Positions 54,604-62,827 of a stretch of DNA of 64,000 nucleotides are shown in pieces. The notes beneath the pieces were generated by a model that did not search any database, had not been told where the DNA came from, and saw only the letters and a list, made by a program, of their open reading frames with translations. The DNA is taken from contig NZ_DLHM01000004.1 in NCBI RefSeq assembly GCF_002483205.1, positions 62,001-126,000 of the forward strand, given 5' to 3'. How positions within the stretch are numbered: position 1 is the stretch's first letter; each line of letters starts with the position of its first letter. The translations under genes and the position numbers were made by a program. This stretch comes from Flavihumibacter sp. UBA7668 (GTDB lineage: Bacteria; Bacteroidota; Bacteroidia; Chitinophagales; Chitinophagaceae).

Positions 54604-57357
54604 TTAAGCTATTGCAAATTGTGCAGTCTCCTGCAGCAGAATATTATCTGCGCCTAAAAATTTATTGTAATAAACCGTATCTATTGGGATGGTGTATTTT
54701 CTTGAGACATATAGTGAACAGGCTTTTGTCCAATCCTGATAAAGGATTGGTTTCTCTGACAGAATACGTTGCATTATTGAGCTGATTTCAGTGAATTCAG
54801 TTTCCCGATAAACTGAACGTAATGCATTGCAACGTTCTTCAATAGTGCTTTCTTCAAATAAGAGGCAAAAATATTTGCTAAGATCCTTTTTTACAGTTAC
54901 CTCAATTATTTCCATTGCATTTGCAATCGTCTCCTTCTTGTTTGCCAATAATGCATTCCTGGATTTCTGTATACTTTCCCTCTCATACATACATCCGAAA
55001 AGGCAAAGAAGCAATTCCCTGATTTCTGTCAGTTCAATTTCGATTGCATTGTGTAATAAAATGGCTGCCTGATTTTTTTTCATTAATGTATGTTGCATGA
55101 AAACCAATTCAATGGCATACTGAATATATCCCCTTGCAACTTCTTCCAAATGGATTCGATTGGAATGATCAGCTTTGAACTTAGATCTGTAAAGTGATTT
55201 AATTGTTGCAGGCAGATCCGTATTTTTTCCTCTTATCATTTTCTCCAGAAAGGACCTTGCTGCAATTCCTCCAATTTTTCCAATTATTACAATTAATTCT
55301 GTCAATTGTCTGCCGGAAATTCCTGTTGCCTGAATATGCGTTTCAATCTGATTTACCGCATGGCTACCAGCTTTTAGTAAGGCCTTTTTTACCTGTTTTT
55401 CGTATTGTGGCAATAGATTCAAACAACTCTTAAGCGTTTCTCCAGAGGCAGCTTTACCTACAACTGAAATTGCCTTTTTTATAAGGTCAGGGTTTTTCTC
55501 TTCTGATAAAAAGATAGAAATCAGTGGATGGTCATATTCATCTGATACAGAGTGAAGAATGGTTAACGCGGTTATTTTATCTGCATGATTTGCAGATCGA
55601 AGCATACCTGCTATCTTTTCTTCAGCAGAAAATCGGATACTTCTGCTATTATTTGCAAGCATTCCGGCTAATGCAGCAAAATGAAGCTGACTTTCTGCGC
55701 CGGCAGCCAGAGATGAAATTTCGGAAACTTTTTCCGCCATTTTGCATACAGCAAATGTTGCTTCCTTTGTTACTTCCGGTACATTTCCTGATTGAAGTAC
55801 CTGTTCCAGGTCTTTTCTCATTGCTCTTATTCCCTTTGAACTGATTAATCGGATTGTTTCTTTTTTAACCGCGTCGGAATTGTGGTCCAGAAATAAAGAT
55901 AACAACTCTAAGGAAAGAGGATTTTGTTTGCTGGCAACCATTGATAAAATACTGACAACTTCCTGTTCCGTGCCGGATCGTATTTTATCCTTTATTTTGT
56001 GTAGAGTCTCCTGATCATTTAAGGTAAAATCATCCTGACTGAAATACCTGCTGGAAATAGTGGAGACCAGCATTTGCAGATATTCTCTGTTTACAAAAAA
56101 TATTCCAATAAGCCATCCACCTGCCAGCAGAAGGAGCGTACTACAGAGTGTAAGTAAATTGATTTCTTGCTGTATGTGAAATAGAACAAGTAATAGTATG
56201 CCGCAAAATAACGTTGCAAAAGGATCCATTATTCCCTTAATAATATTATGGGCCCGCATTCTTTCATGAATCGGCATTGGCTGCATAATGGTCAGTAATA
56301 CCGGCGAATTAATGGCTGTTCGCATTACATCAATAGCAATGGAGGAAGCGCCGAATATGTAAAAAATAAATCGTTCATCCGGATTAATAAAAGAAATGCC
56401 AATTATCATGCTGATTAATCCGACCAGTACCAATGGAGTTATAAAAAGTGATTTTTGTATTCCAAGATTGGTTGTTAAACGACTGGTGAATATTGTTTTT
56501 GTTATGAGTGCCGCAATGCGTAATCCAGCCATAAAAAAGGCAATGAATTTCGCCAACTCTACATCGTCTCTATAGGATTCTTTTATTTTCGCATAAAATC
56601 CATAATTCACAATTATTACACAGGCTGTTGCAAGTAAAGAGATGATGGCAATTCTTCGGATTATTTTACTTGCAATAAATGTCTGGTATAGATTTTTTAT
56701 AGGATGCGTTGAATGATGAACCACATGGGATTCATGGTGATGCTCAAAATGAACATGCTCAGATTTTGCAATGGAGCGGTAAAATGGAATGGAAATCAGC
56801 ATGCTGACAACTCCGAGTAATAAGAGGTTCAACGTTCCCGTATAGGGCACAAAAACCAACGCCAGCGTGTATCCAATAAACTTGGCAGGGATATCTCCTG
56901 AACTTACAACACCAAACAATCGCTTACTTTGCCTAATATTAAATAACCTGGATGCAATTCCCCAGAATTCCAGGTTATTTAACAGATATAATACATAAAA
57001 CCAGGCCAGGCTAATATAATAGAGCCAATCATCCGTAATAAAGGTGCTGCCCAACCGAACCAATAACATGGTTCCTGCCATGAATACAATGATTCCTTCA
57101 TTGAATTTTTTAAATGGAATATGATGTTCCAGTACAGTATATGCAAAGCCTGTCAGCCAGAGCAGAAAGGCAGATAATACCATAACCCAGGGAAGTTCGT
57201 GTACCGGAAATTTTTCAAGAAAACGGGCAAATTCTGCCGTAAAAAAGAAAGAAATTCCCGCCCCCTGGAAGAATTGCAGCCAGAATAATTGCTTTACGAT
57301 CGGCCATTCACTCCTCTGTATATTCAATAGGTTCAACCAAAACCGGTTGGATCTCAT
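54604..57357 (-). CDS. MFS-fold membrane protein, nucleotide-transporter-like, with HEAT repeats
   Basis: 917 residues. The N-terminal 430 residues have about 12 membrane helices, including LEFWGIASRLFNIRQSKRLFGVVSSGDIPAKFIGY, which fits the NTT (ATP/ADP translocase) family and its HEAT-linked bacterial relatives. From about 450 to 800 alpha-helical HEAT-like repeats follow (VKKETIRLISSKGIRAMRKDLEQVL, PDLIKKAISVVGKAAS). Free-living NTT/HEAT proteins have no proven substrate. A TAATG joint couples it to the HD gene; the CNB protein gene follows. Could be a cyclic-nucleotide-gated transporter or sensor; this is inference. Confidence 0.78.
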   Translation of the reverse strand: MRSNRFWLNLLNIQRSEWPIVKQLFWLQFFQGAGISFFFTAEFARFLEKFPVHELPWVMVLSAFLLWLTGFAYTVLEHHIPFKKFNEGIIVFMAGTMLLVRLGSTFITDDWLYYISLAWFYVLYLLNNLEFWGIASRLFNIRQSKRLFGVVSSGDIPAKFIGYTLALVFVPYTGTLNLLLLGVVSMLISIPFYRSIAKSEHVHFEHHHESHVVHHSTHPIKNLYQTFIASKIIRRIAIISLLATACVIIVNYGFYAKIKESYRDDVELAKFIAFFMAGLRIAALITKTIFTSRLTTNLGIQKSLFITPLVLVGLISMIIGISFINPDERFIFYIFGASSIAIDVMRTAINSPVLLTIMQPMPIHERMRAHNIIKGIMDPFATLFCGILLLVLFHIQQEINLLTLCSTLLLLAGGWLIGIFFVNREYLQMLVSTISSRYFSQDDFTLNDQETLHKIKDKIRSGTEQEVVSILSMVASKQNPLSLELLSLFLDHNSDAVKKETIRLISSKGIRAMRKDLEQVLQSGNVPEVTKEATFAVCKMAEKVSEISSLAAGAESQLHFAALAGMLANNSRSIRFSAEEKIAGMLRSANHADKITALTILHSVSDEYDHPLISIFLSEEKNPDLIKKAISVVGKAASGETLKSCLNLLPQYEKQVKKALLKAGSHAVNQIETHIQATGISGRQLTELIVIIGKIGGIAARSFLEKMIRGKNTDLPATIKSLYRSKFKADHSNRIHLEEVARGYIQYAIELVFMQHTLMKKNQAAILLHNAIEIELTEIRELLLCLFGCMYERESIQKSRNALLANKKETIANAMEIIEVTVKKDLSKYFCLLFEESTIEERCNALRSVYRETEFTEISSIMQRILSEKPILYQDWTKACSLYVSRKYTIPIDTVYYNKFLGADNILLQETAQFAIA

Positions 57358-57977
57358 TACCCGTCTTTGTTTTTAGTTAGATTCAGTATTGACTGTTTTT
57401 CTTTGAGCAGTTTTAAGTGCTCCAGTTTTCCGGGTTGTCGGATAGATCGGGAACTTTTCGTAAAATATTGGTGCTTCTCAAAAAAATCAATTTGAATTGG
57501 ATCCCATTCTGCAGCTTTTATAATAATTCCATATTCCAGGAATTCTTTCATTAGAGATTGACTGATCGGAGGAAAGTCTTCTCTTCCAAGATAATCAAGA
57601 TCCGCATCACAGATAATTTCTTCCAGGATGCCATTGGGCTTTTGAGGAATTCTGGTAGCCATTATCATTCCGCAAATGGTATCAAGTTCATCCTTGGAAA
57701 ATTTACCATCCTGCAAATCTTCCAGCATTATTTCACAAGAACGTTTTTCATGCCCTTTGTAAGTGTCCAGAAATCCGGTATCATGGTAAAGTGCAGCAAT
57801 CTTTATATGTAATAATTGTTCCTGATCAACAATGCCTTCCTCATTTGCAATCCGCTCAGCCTGTTTCAATACATCCAGTGTATGTTCCAGATTATGGTAG
57901 GTTAATCGTTTATCCAGCCCCTTTTTAAGACGCTGAATAATCATTCGCTCCAGGGTTTTAAAGCCTGATTCCGTCAT
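57357..57977 (-). CDS. HD-domain phosphohydrolase
   Basis: 206 residues. HD metal motif: HNLEHT (His28, His32), YHDTGFLD (His65-Asp66), a later His near GHEKRS (76) and Asp in CDADLDYLG. This fits metal-dependent phosphohydrolases acting on nucleotides or cyclic/polyphosphate messengers. It is the first gene of the three-gene unit with the transporter-like/HEAT and CNB genes; stop and next start overlap (TAATG). Confidence 0.88.
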   Translation of the reverse strand: MTESGFKTLERMIIQRLKKGLDKRLTYHNLEHTLDVLKQAERIANEEGIVDQEQLLHIKIAALYHDTGFLDTYKGHEKRSCEIMLEDLQDGKFSKDELDTICGMIMATRIPQKPNGILEEIICDADLDYLGREDFPPISQSLMKEFLEYGIIIKAAEWDPIQIDFFEKHQYFTKSSRSIRQPGKLEHLKLLKEKQSILNLTKNKDG

Positions 57978-58032
57978 TTGTTAACCTGTTTAAAAAATGG
58001 GAAGCAATCGTAATTCAGTAGAAATATAACAA

Positions 58033-58064
58033 AAAAGCCGCAGATGAAACATCTGCGGCTTTTT
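58033..58064 (-). terminator. Rho-independent terminator after dnaJ
   Basis: A 13-base perfect stem (AAAAGCCGCAGAT / ATCTGCGGCTTTT) with a 5-base loop and T/A runs on both sides, just past the dnaJ stop on the minus strand. Confidence 0.92.
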
Positions 58065-58066
58065 AA

Positions 58067-59236
58067 TTATGAAAAGATTTCTCTGACTTTGTCAAAAAAA
58101 CTTCGTTCGTTCTTATCCGGTTTTGGTTGGAAATTTTCGGACTGCTGCAATTTTTCCATCATTGCTTTTTCTTCACCATTAACATGTTGCGGCGTCCAGA
58201 CATTTACATGAATGAGTTGATCGCCTTTTTCATAACTGTTAACTGCCGGGAATCCCTTTCCTTTCAGCCGAAAAATTTTCCCGCTCTGTGTGCCAGCCGG
58301 AATTTTTATTTTGGCACGGCCATCAATAGTCGGTACTTCCACATTTGCTCCAAATATCGCATCCGGTATGGATATATACAGATCATAGGCTACATTAAGA
58401 CCGTCACGATGTAAGTCCTTATGTGCATCTTCTTCAATCAGTACAATCAGATCTCCGGGAGATCCACCCCGCTCCCCGGCATTTCCTTTTCCCGAAACAT
58501 TCAGTTGCATCCCTTCCTGAACCCCGGCCGGAATATCAATTGTTACGGTTTCTTCTCCATATACCCTGCCTTCACCTTTACAATTTCCACATTTCGCTGT
58601 TATGGTGGAACCTTCCCCGTTGCAGGTAGGACAGGTAGTAACAGTCTGCATTTGTCCCAGGAAGGTACTTGTCACCTTCCGCACCTGACCGGAACCTCCG
58701 CAGGTACCACAGGTCTGTATGCTGCTTTTATCCTTGGCTCCGGAACCGGAACAGGTGGTGCAACCAACATATTTTTTAACCTTGATGCTTTTGGTAACTC
58801 CTTTGGCAATTTCTTCAAAATTCAATTTCAGCTTTACCCTTAAGTTGCTGCCACGGGTTCCTCTTGATCGTTGCCCGCCACGGCCTCTGCCCCCTGCCTG
58901 TCCGCCAAAAAAGGATCCAAATATATCGTCACCAAAAATATCCCCAAACTGACTGAATATATCATCCATATTCATGTTGGCACCACCGCCGTATCCACGT
59001 GCTCCATTCCCAACACCTGCATGACCATACCGGTCATATTGCGCCCGTTTATCAGCGTCACTCAGTATTTCATAGGCTTCTGCTGCTTCCTTGAATTTTT
59101 CTTCAGCAGTTTTATCCCCCGGATTACGGTCGGGGTGATATTGCATGGCTACTTTCCGGTAAGCTTTTTTGATCTCATCCGCTGATGCCGTTTTTCCAAC
59201 ACCCAATATTTCGTAATAATCTCTTTTTGCTGACAT
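58067..59236 (-). CDS. dnaJ: Chaperone protein DnaJ
   Basis: 389 residues. J domain with the HPD in MQYHPDRNPGD, a G/F-rich region (GGGANMNMDD ... GGQAGGRGRGG), four CxxCxGxG zinc motifs (CTTCSGSG, CGTCGGSG, CPTCNGEG, CGNCKGEG) and the C-terminal substrate domain. It stimulates DnaK ATPase. It follows grpE by 8 bases, the usual stress operon order; dnaK is not in the window. Confidence 0.98.
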   Translation of the reverse strand: MSAKRDYYEILGVGKTASADEIKKAYRKVAMQYHPDRNPGDKTAEEKFKEAAEAYEILSDADKRAQYDRYGHAGVGNGARGYGGGANMNMDDIFSQFGDIFGDDIFGSFFGGQAGGRGRGGQRSRGTRGSNLRVKLKLNFEEIAKGVTKSIKVKKYVGCTTCSGSGAKDKSSIQTCGTCGGSGQVRKVTSTFLGQMQTVTTCPTCNGEGSTITAKCGNCKGEGRVYGEETVTIDIPAGVQEGMQLNVSGKGNAGERGGSPGDLIVLIEEDAHKDLHRDGLNVAYDLYISIPDAIFGANVEVPTIDGRAKIKIPAGTQSGKIFRLKGKGFPAVNSYEKGDQLIHVNVWTPQHVNGEEKAMMEKLQQSENFQPKPDKNERSFFDKVREIFS

Positions 59237-59244
59237 GTATTTTC

Positions 59245-59790
59245 TTATTTACCGACTACCACTTTGGCGAACCGGATAATCTTATCATTCAGGTAATATC
59301 CCTTCTCTACTTCATCAATTACTTTTCCTGCCATCTCAGGAGATGGAATTTCGGTAATCGCTTCATGTAAATCCGGATTGAATTCAGTGCCAATGGTTTC
59401 CATTGGTTTTAAACCCCGCCCGTATAATACCGTCCGAAGTTTATTAAAGATCAGGTGCGCACCTTCTTTCAGCGCTGTCAGATCTTCACTGTTCTCCATC
59501 TGCTTTTGCGCTCTTTCCGTATCATCCAGCACTTCCAGCAACTGACCAATCACTTCTTTTCCGGCTGTCTGAATCAATTCCAGCCGTTCTTTTGCTGTCC
59601 GTTTCCTGAAATTGTCAAATTCAGCCGCCTGGCGAAGGTATTTGTCCTTCAGATCGGCAATCTCCAATTCCAGCTTTTCCAGCTCACCAACTTCCTTTAC
59701 TGGTTCATTCAGGTGATTGGTTCCCGGTACATCACTGTCTGAATTAATGTCCATTTCGTTCTCTGTTGGCTTAAATTCTTTTTCTTCCAT
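59245..59790 (-). CDS. grpE: Nucleotide exchange factor GrpE
   Basis: The ATG at 59790 (MEEKEFKPTENEMD) gives 181 residues; an upstream frame to 59916 is rejected because a -7 box lies between. The long N-terminal coiled coil (LEKLELEIADLKDKYLRQAAEFDNFRKRT) and the C-terminal beta domain with GTEFNPDLHEAI are typical. It exchanges ADP on DnaK and is co-transcribed with dnaJ. Confidence 0.97.
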   Translation of the reverse strand: MEEKEFKPTENEMDINSDSDVPGTNHLNEPVKEVGELEKLELEIADLKDKYLRQAAEFDNFRKRTAKERLELIQTAGKEVIGQLLEVLDDTERAQKQMENSEDLTALKEGAHLIFNKLRTVLYGRGLKPMETIGTEFNPDLHEAITEIPSPEMAGKVIDEVEKGYYLNDKIIRFAKVVVGK

Positions 59791-59807
59791 ATCGTACAAA
59801 TTGGCAG

Positions 59808-59815
59808 CAAACCTA
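59808..59815 (-). promoter_or_regulatory. Candidate -7 box TAGGTTTG for grpE-dnaJ
   Basis: On the minus strand TAGGTTTG (59815 to 59808) precedes the grpE ATG by 17 bases, giving a start site near 59801. No CIRCE-type repeat was seen. Confidence 0.5.
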
Positions 59816-59953
59816 GCAATTTTTGCCATTATTGGCGGAAAACCGCTCAATAGCCTGTTCAGTTTGCTTTGTTTTTTGATCTGAGCATAAGGGCAATTTT
59901 TTTGCCACAGGTTCAAATCGGGACATTTTGTCTTATCCCAACCCGATCCACCC

Positions 59954-59961
59954 TAACTTTG
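59954..59961 (+). promoter_or_regulatory. Candidate -7 box TAACTTTG for the RlmI-like gene
   Basis: Matches TAnnTTTG with 7 bases to the ATG at 59969; TTTG at 59927-59930 could be the -33 element but its 23-base spacing is wider than usual. The message may be leaderless. Confidence 0.5.
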
Positions 59962-59968
59962 CGCCCAT

Positions 59969-61141
59969 ATGACGAATGTATTCCTGAAAAAGAAGATTAG
60001 CAGACGCGTTGAAAACGGACACCCCTGGGTATTTGCAAATGAAGTCAATACCATAGATGGCCCGCTTGATGGAGGCGATATTGTCAATCTCTTCACCCAT
60101 GACAAAAAATTTGTAGGCAGAGGATATGCCAATCCTAAGTCACAGATTCTGGTACGGTTACTAACCCGGAAAAAAGATGAAGAAATCAATGATAAATTCT
60201 TTTATAACCGGATAAAATCCGCCTGGGAATACCGCCAAAAAATCGGGTATACCGAAAACTGCCGCCTTATTTTTGGTGAAGCTGACTGGATGCCTGCCCT
60301 GATTATTGATAAATTCAACGACTATTTCGTACTGCAAACCCTGGCACTTGGTATGGATAACTGGAAACCTGCCATTGTTGCTGCCCTTCAGGAAATTTTC
60401 AAACCCAAAGGCATTTATGAGCGGAATGATGTGCCGGTTCGTGAACTGGAGGGACTTCCCCAACTCAAAGGCTTCCTCTCTGATCCCTTTGATACAAAAA
60501 TTACAATTCAGGAAAATGGGCTGAAGTTCCTGGTAGATATCGAAAACGGGCAAAAAACCGGCTATTTTCTCGATCAGCAGGATAATCGCAGAGCCATTCA
60601 GCATATTGTCAAAAATGCAGAGGTGCTCGGCGCCTTTACCTATACCGGAACATTTGAAATTCATGCGGCTCATTATGGGGCGAAATCTGTCCTCGGTCTC
60701 GATATTTCTCCATCTGCCGTAGAACAGGCCAATCGAAATGCCGAATTGAATGGATATGCCGACCGTTGCAGGTTTGAAACTGTTAATGCCTTTGATGTTC
60801 TAAAAGCCTGGGCAAAAGATGGACGTCAGTACGATGTGGTTATGCTCGATCCCCCCGCCTTTACAAAAAGCAGAGAAAACCTTCAGAAAGCTATTACCGG
60901 TTATAAGGAAATCAATCTTCGCGGGATGAAACTAATTAAACCCGGTGGTTTCCTCGTTACCACTTCCTGTACCAATCTGGTTCAACCCGAGCTGTTCCTC
61001 GAAATTATACAGATGGCTGCCAAAGATGCCAAACGCACCCTCCGTCAGGTAGTGTACCAAACCCAGGCCAGCGATCATCCCATCGTATGGGGACAGGAAA
61101 ACACCCATTACCTGAAATTTTTGATTGTGCAGGTAGTTTGA
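59969..61141 (+). CDS. Class I SAM-dependent rRNA methyltransferase, RlmI-like
   Basis: 390 residues: an N-terminal PUA domain (SRRVENGHPWVFANEV ... GRGYANPKSQILVRLLT), the linker and a Rossmann methyltransferase (VLGAFTYTGTFEIHAAHYGAKSVLGLDIS), with the YDVVMLDPPAFTKS motif and the Cys in TTSCTNLV. RlmI makes m5C1962 in 23S rRNA; the family fit is clear, the exact site is inferred. It is divergent from grpE. Confidence 0.92.
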   Translation: MTNVFLKKKISRRVENGHPWVFANEVNTIDGPLDGGDIVNLFTHDKKFVGRGYANPKSQILVRLLTRKKDEEINDKFFYNRIKSAWEYRQKIGYTENCRLIFGEADWMPALIIDKFNDYFVLQTLALGMDNWKPAIVAALQEIFKPKGIYERNDVPVRELEGLPQLKGFLSDPFDTKITIQENGLKFLVDIENGQKTGYFLDQQDNRRAIQHIVKNAEVLGAFTYTGTFEIHAAHYGAKSVLGLDISPSAVEQANRNAELNGYADRCRFETVNAFDVLKAWAKDGRQYDVVMLDPPAFTKSRENLQKAITGYKEINLRGMKLIKPGGFLVTTSCTNLVQPELFLEIIQMAAKDAKRTLRQVVYQTQASDHPIVWGQENTHYLKFLIVQVV

Positions 61142-61710
61142 GGAAGGGAGAGGGGACAATGGAGGAAGAGGAGATAAGGGAGGAAGAAAGGGGAAAATCC
61201 CATTTATAAGCACCGTCATAGTTGTTTTTCAGGAAATCCAATAACTGCCAATTACGTAAAAGGGTATTTTGGGTAAACATTGGTCAATCAGGTAGCCACC
61301 CTGCTTTTAGATGCCTTCTCTGGCCGGAAATGTAAGGAGAACAGGCCGTGATTTCCCCAGCATCCCCGGACTTATCCCGGACTTGTACCGCACCTGTGCC
61401 GGACCTGCACCGGAGCCAGCAAGCATGGCTCAACAAACCGGCATTTTTAATATTTCAGGAAAAATCCAAGAAAACACATACGCTTTCGGAAGGCAGCCGG
61501 AAAACAAGTAAAGAATTTGCTTCCAGCAGGAGAAAAAGGTGAGCGAACCATTGTTGATGGCAACCTTTTGATGTTAAAACAGGTAGAATTTAATTGCCGT
61601 ACCAGCCTTGAGAAGAAACATATAAGAAATGGCTAAGTGGTGATTTCTAAAATACTGATTTATAGCCTTTTCCACTTTCTCCACTTTTTCCCCTTTGTTT
61701 CCTTTTCTTC
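61142..61710. other. Gene-free region with low-complexity tracts
   Basis: 569 bases with no convincing gene. A purine-rich stretch begins right after the methyltransferase stop (about 61141-61200), a run of CCGGAC-type units lies at 61365-61420, and a pyrimidine-rich stretch (61666-61716) touches the stop of the next, leftward gene. Two overlapping open frames of 64-66 codons (61311-61542) have no start context or protein-like composition. Confidence 0.6.
61365..61420 (+). repeat. Degenerate 11-12-base tandem repeat (CCGGACNTGTA-like)
   Basis: Five imperfect units: CCCGGACTTAT, CCCGGACTTGTA, CCGCACCTGTG, CCGGACCTGCA, CCGGAGCCAGC. GC-rich compared with the flanks; non-coding. Confidence 0.6.
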
Positions 61711-62040
61711 CTATTTAACTACCTGAAAACGACCGGTATCAATAATTTTACCGGTATTGTCGCGCAATTGAAAAATGTAGATGCCTCTGTAATACTCACT
61801 TAAATCAATAGTGGTTTTGGGCTGAAGATCTTTTTGTTCGTGCACTTTTTTGCCAAGAAAATTGAATACCTGAAAAGTATAAGAACGTGACACAACTTTT
61901 GGAAAATCGAACGTGATCTGAGTTACAGCAGGGTTGGGGTAAAATCGAACTGCCGGACGATCAGACGCAGGTTTACCCGACTGGGAAAATCCAGTATATG
62001 TTAAAAGCAGACTTATGGATAGTGTAAAAAATATCCTCAT
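61711..62040 (-). CDS. Mini T9SS type A sorting-domain protein
   Basis: 109 residues consisting of a signal peptide (ISLLLTYTGFSQ), a 12-residue linker and a complete type A sorting domain (VRFYPNPAVTQITFDFP ... YRGIYIFQLRDNTGKIIDTGRFQVVK). There is no passenger domain. It may be a decayed remnant, a decoy or a small surface protein. No frameshift is seen upstream. Confidence 0.8.
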   Translation of the reverse strand: MRIFFTLSISLLLTYTGFSQSGKPASDRPAVRFYPNPAVTQITFDFPKVVSRSYTFQVFNFLGKKVHEQKDLQPKTTIDLSEYYRGIYIFQLRDNTGKIIDTGRFQVVK

Positions 62041-62145
62041 AGTCGATTTCGGGTTTCAGCGTTCGTCACAAAATAATCCTATTTTTTCAAAGATACAATC
62101 CCCGGCTGTTAAAATAAAATCCCCCCTGAAACGTTGCGCGGGGAA

Positions 62146-62237
62146 GAATAGTGAATGGAGTGAATAAAGTGAATAAGGTGAATGGGTAACTTTCTTACAA
62201 TTCACCCTCTTCACCTTATTCACTCCATTCACTATTC
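62146..62237. repeat. GTGAAT-rich inverted repeat
   Basis: Arms at 62146-62167 and 62216-62237 are perfect 22-base reverse complements built from GTGAAT-type units (GTGAATGGAGTGAATAA), with a 48-base middle that continues the pattern imperfectly. It sits just downstream of the peroxiredoxin stop and can fold into a long hairpin. Confidence 0.88.
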
Positions 62238-62242
62238 ACTAT

Positions 62243-62713
62243 TCACTTAATCTTCTCCAGCGTTTCGCGGATCGCTTCAAAATTTGGCAAATCCGTCACT
62301 TTATCAAGAATTTCAGCATACCGGATAATTCCTTCCCGGTCAATAACAAATGCCGCCCTTTTAGAAACCCCCTTCATGTCAAATACAAAATTATCTATAA
62401 GAGAATCGTATTTGGCAGACACTTCTTTGTTGAAATCACTTAACAATGGAAAATTCAATTGCTGGGCTTCCTTAAATTTTGCCAGCGTAAAAATTGAATC
62501 CACACTAATTCCATATACCTGCGCATTGGTATCATTATACTGACTGATAGAATCTCTTACAGAACAAAGCTCTGTTGTACATACCCCCGTAAAAGCCTGC
62601 GGGAAGAATAAGAGAACAACATTTTTTCCTCTCTGGTCGTCAAGAGAAATTTTGTTTTTTTCGGAATCATACAGATTGAAAGAAGGTGCGGACTGGCCAA
62701 TAGTAATACCCAT
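62243..62713 (-). CDS. Peroxiredoxin (AhpC/TSA family)
   Basis: The ATG at 62713 (MGITIGQSAPSFNLYDS) gives 156 residues; a TTG six codons upstream is less likely. The peroxidatic Cys is in FPQAFTGVCTTELCSVRDS, with a second Cys five residues later. It reduces peroxides, probably with thioredoxin. The long inverted repeat lies directly after its stop codon. Confidence 0.92.
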   Translation of the reverse strand: MGITIGQSAPSFNLYDSEKNKISLDDQRGKNVVLLFFPQAFTGVCTTELCSVRDSISQYNDTNAQVYGISVDSIFTLAKFKEAQQLNFPLLSDFNKEVSAKYDSLIDNFVFDMKGVSKRAAFVIDREGIIRYAEILDKVTDLPNFEAIRETLEKIK

Positions 62714-62760
62714 AAATTTAGTTTTTTTCAAATAACAACAGGGTACACAAAAGGTTAAAT

Positions 62761-62788
62761 AAAATCCCGGCCAAAAGCCGGGATTTTT
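62761..62788 (-). terminator. Rho-independent terminator after porP/sprF-like gene
   Basis: Stem AAAATCCCGGC / GCCGGGATTTT with loop CAAAA and flanking T/A runs, about 40 bases past the stop of the PorP/SprF gene on the minus strand. Confidence 0.9.
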
Positions 62789-62827
62789 TCTTCAGTCATT
62801 AACCAATAGGTTTTGCTGAGGGACAGA

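Noticed and set aside
59791..59916. A longer GrpE with 42 extra N-terminal residues
   Set aside because: The added part is not GrpE-like and would include the -7 box TAGGTTTG at 59808-59815; the ATG at 59790 fits better.
60161..60673. A 170-codon open frame on the minus strand inside the RlmI-like gene
   Set aside because: It is antisense to a well conserved methyltransferase and shows no family features.
61311..61542. Two overlapping open frames of 64-66 codons on the plus strand
   Set aside because: They cover a GC-rich tandem repeat, overlap each other in different frames, and have no promoter, leader or protein-like composition.
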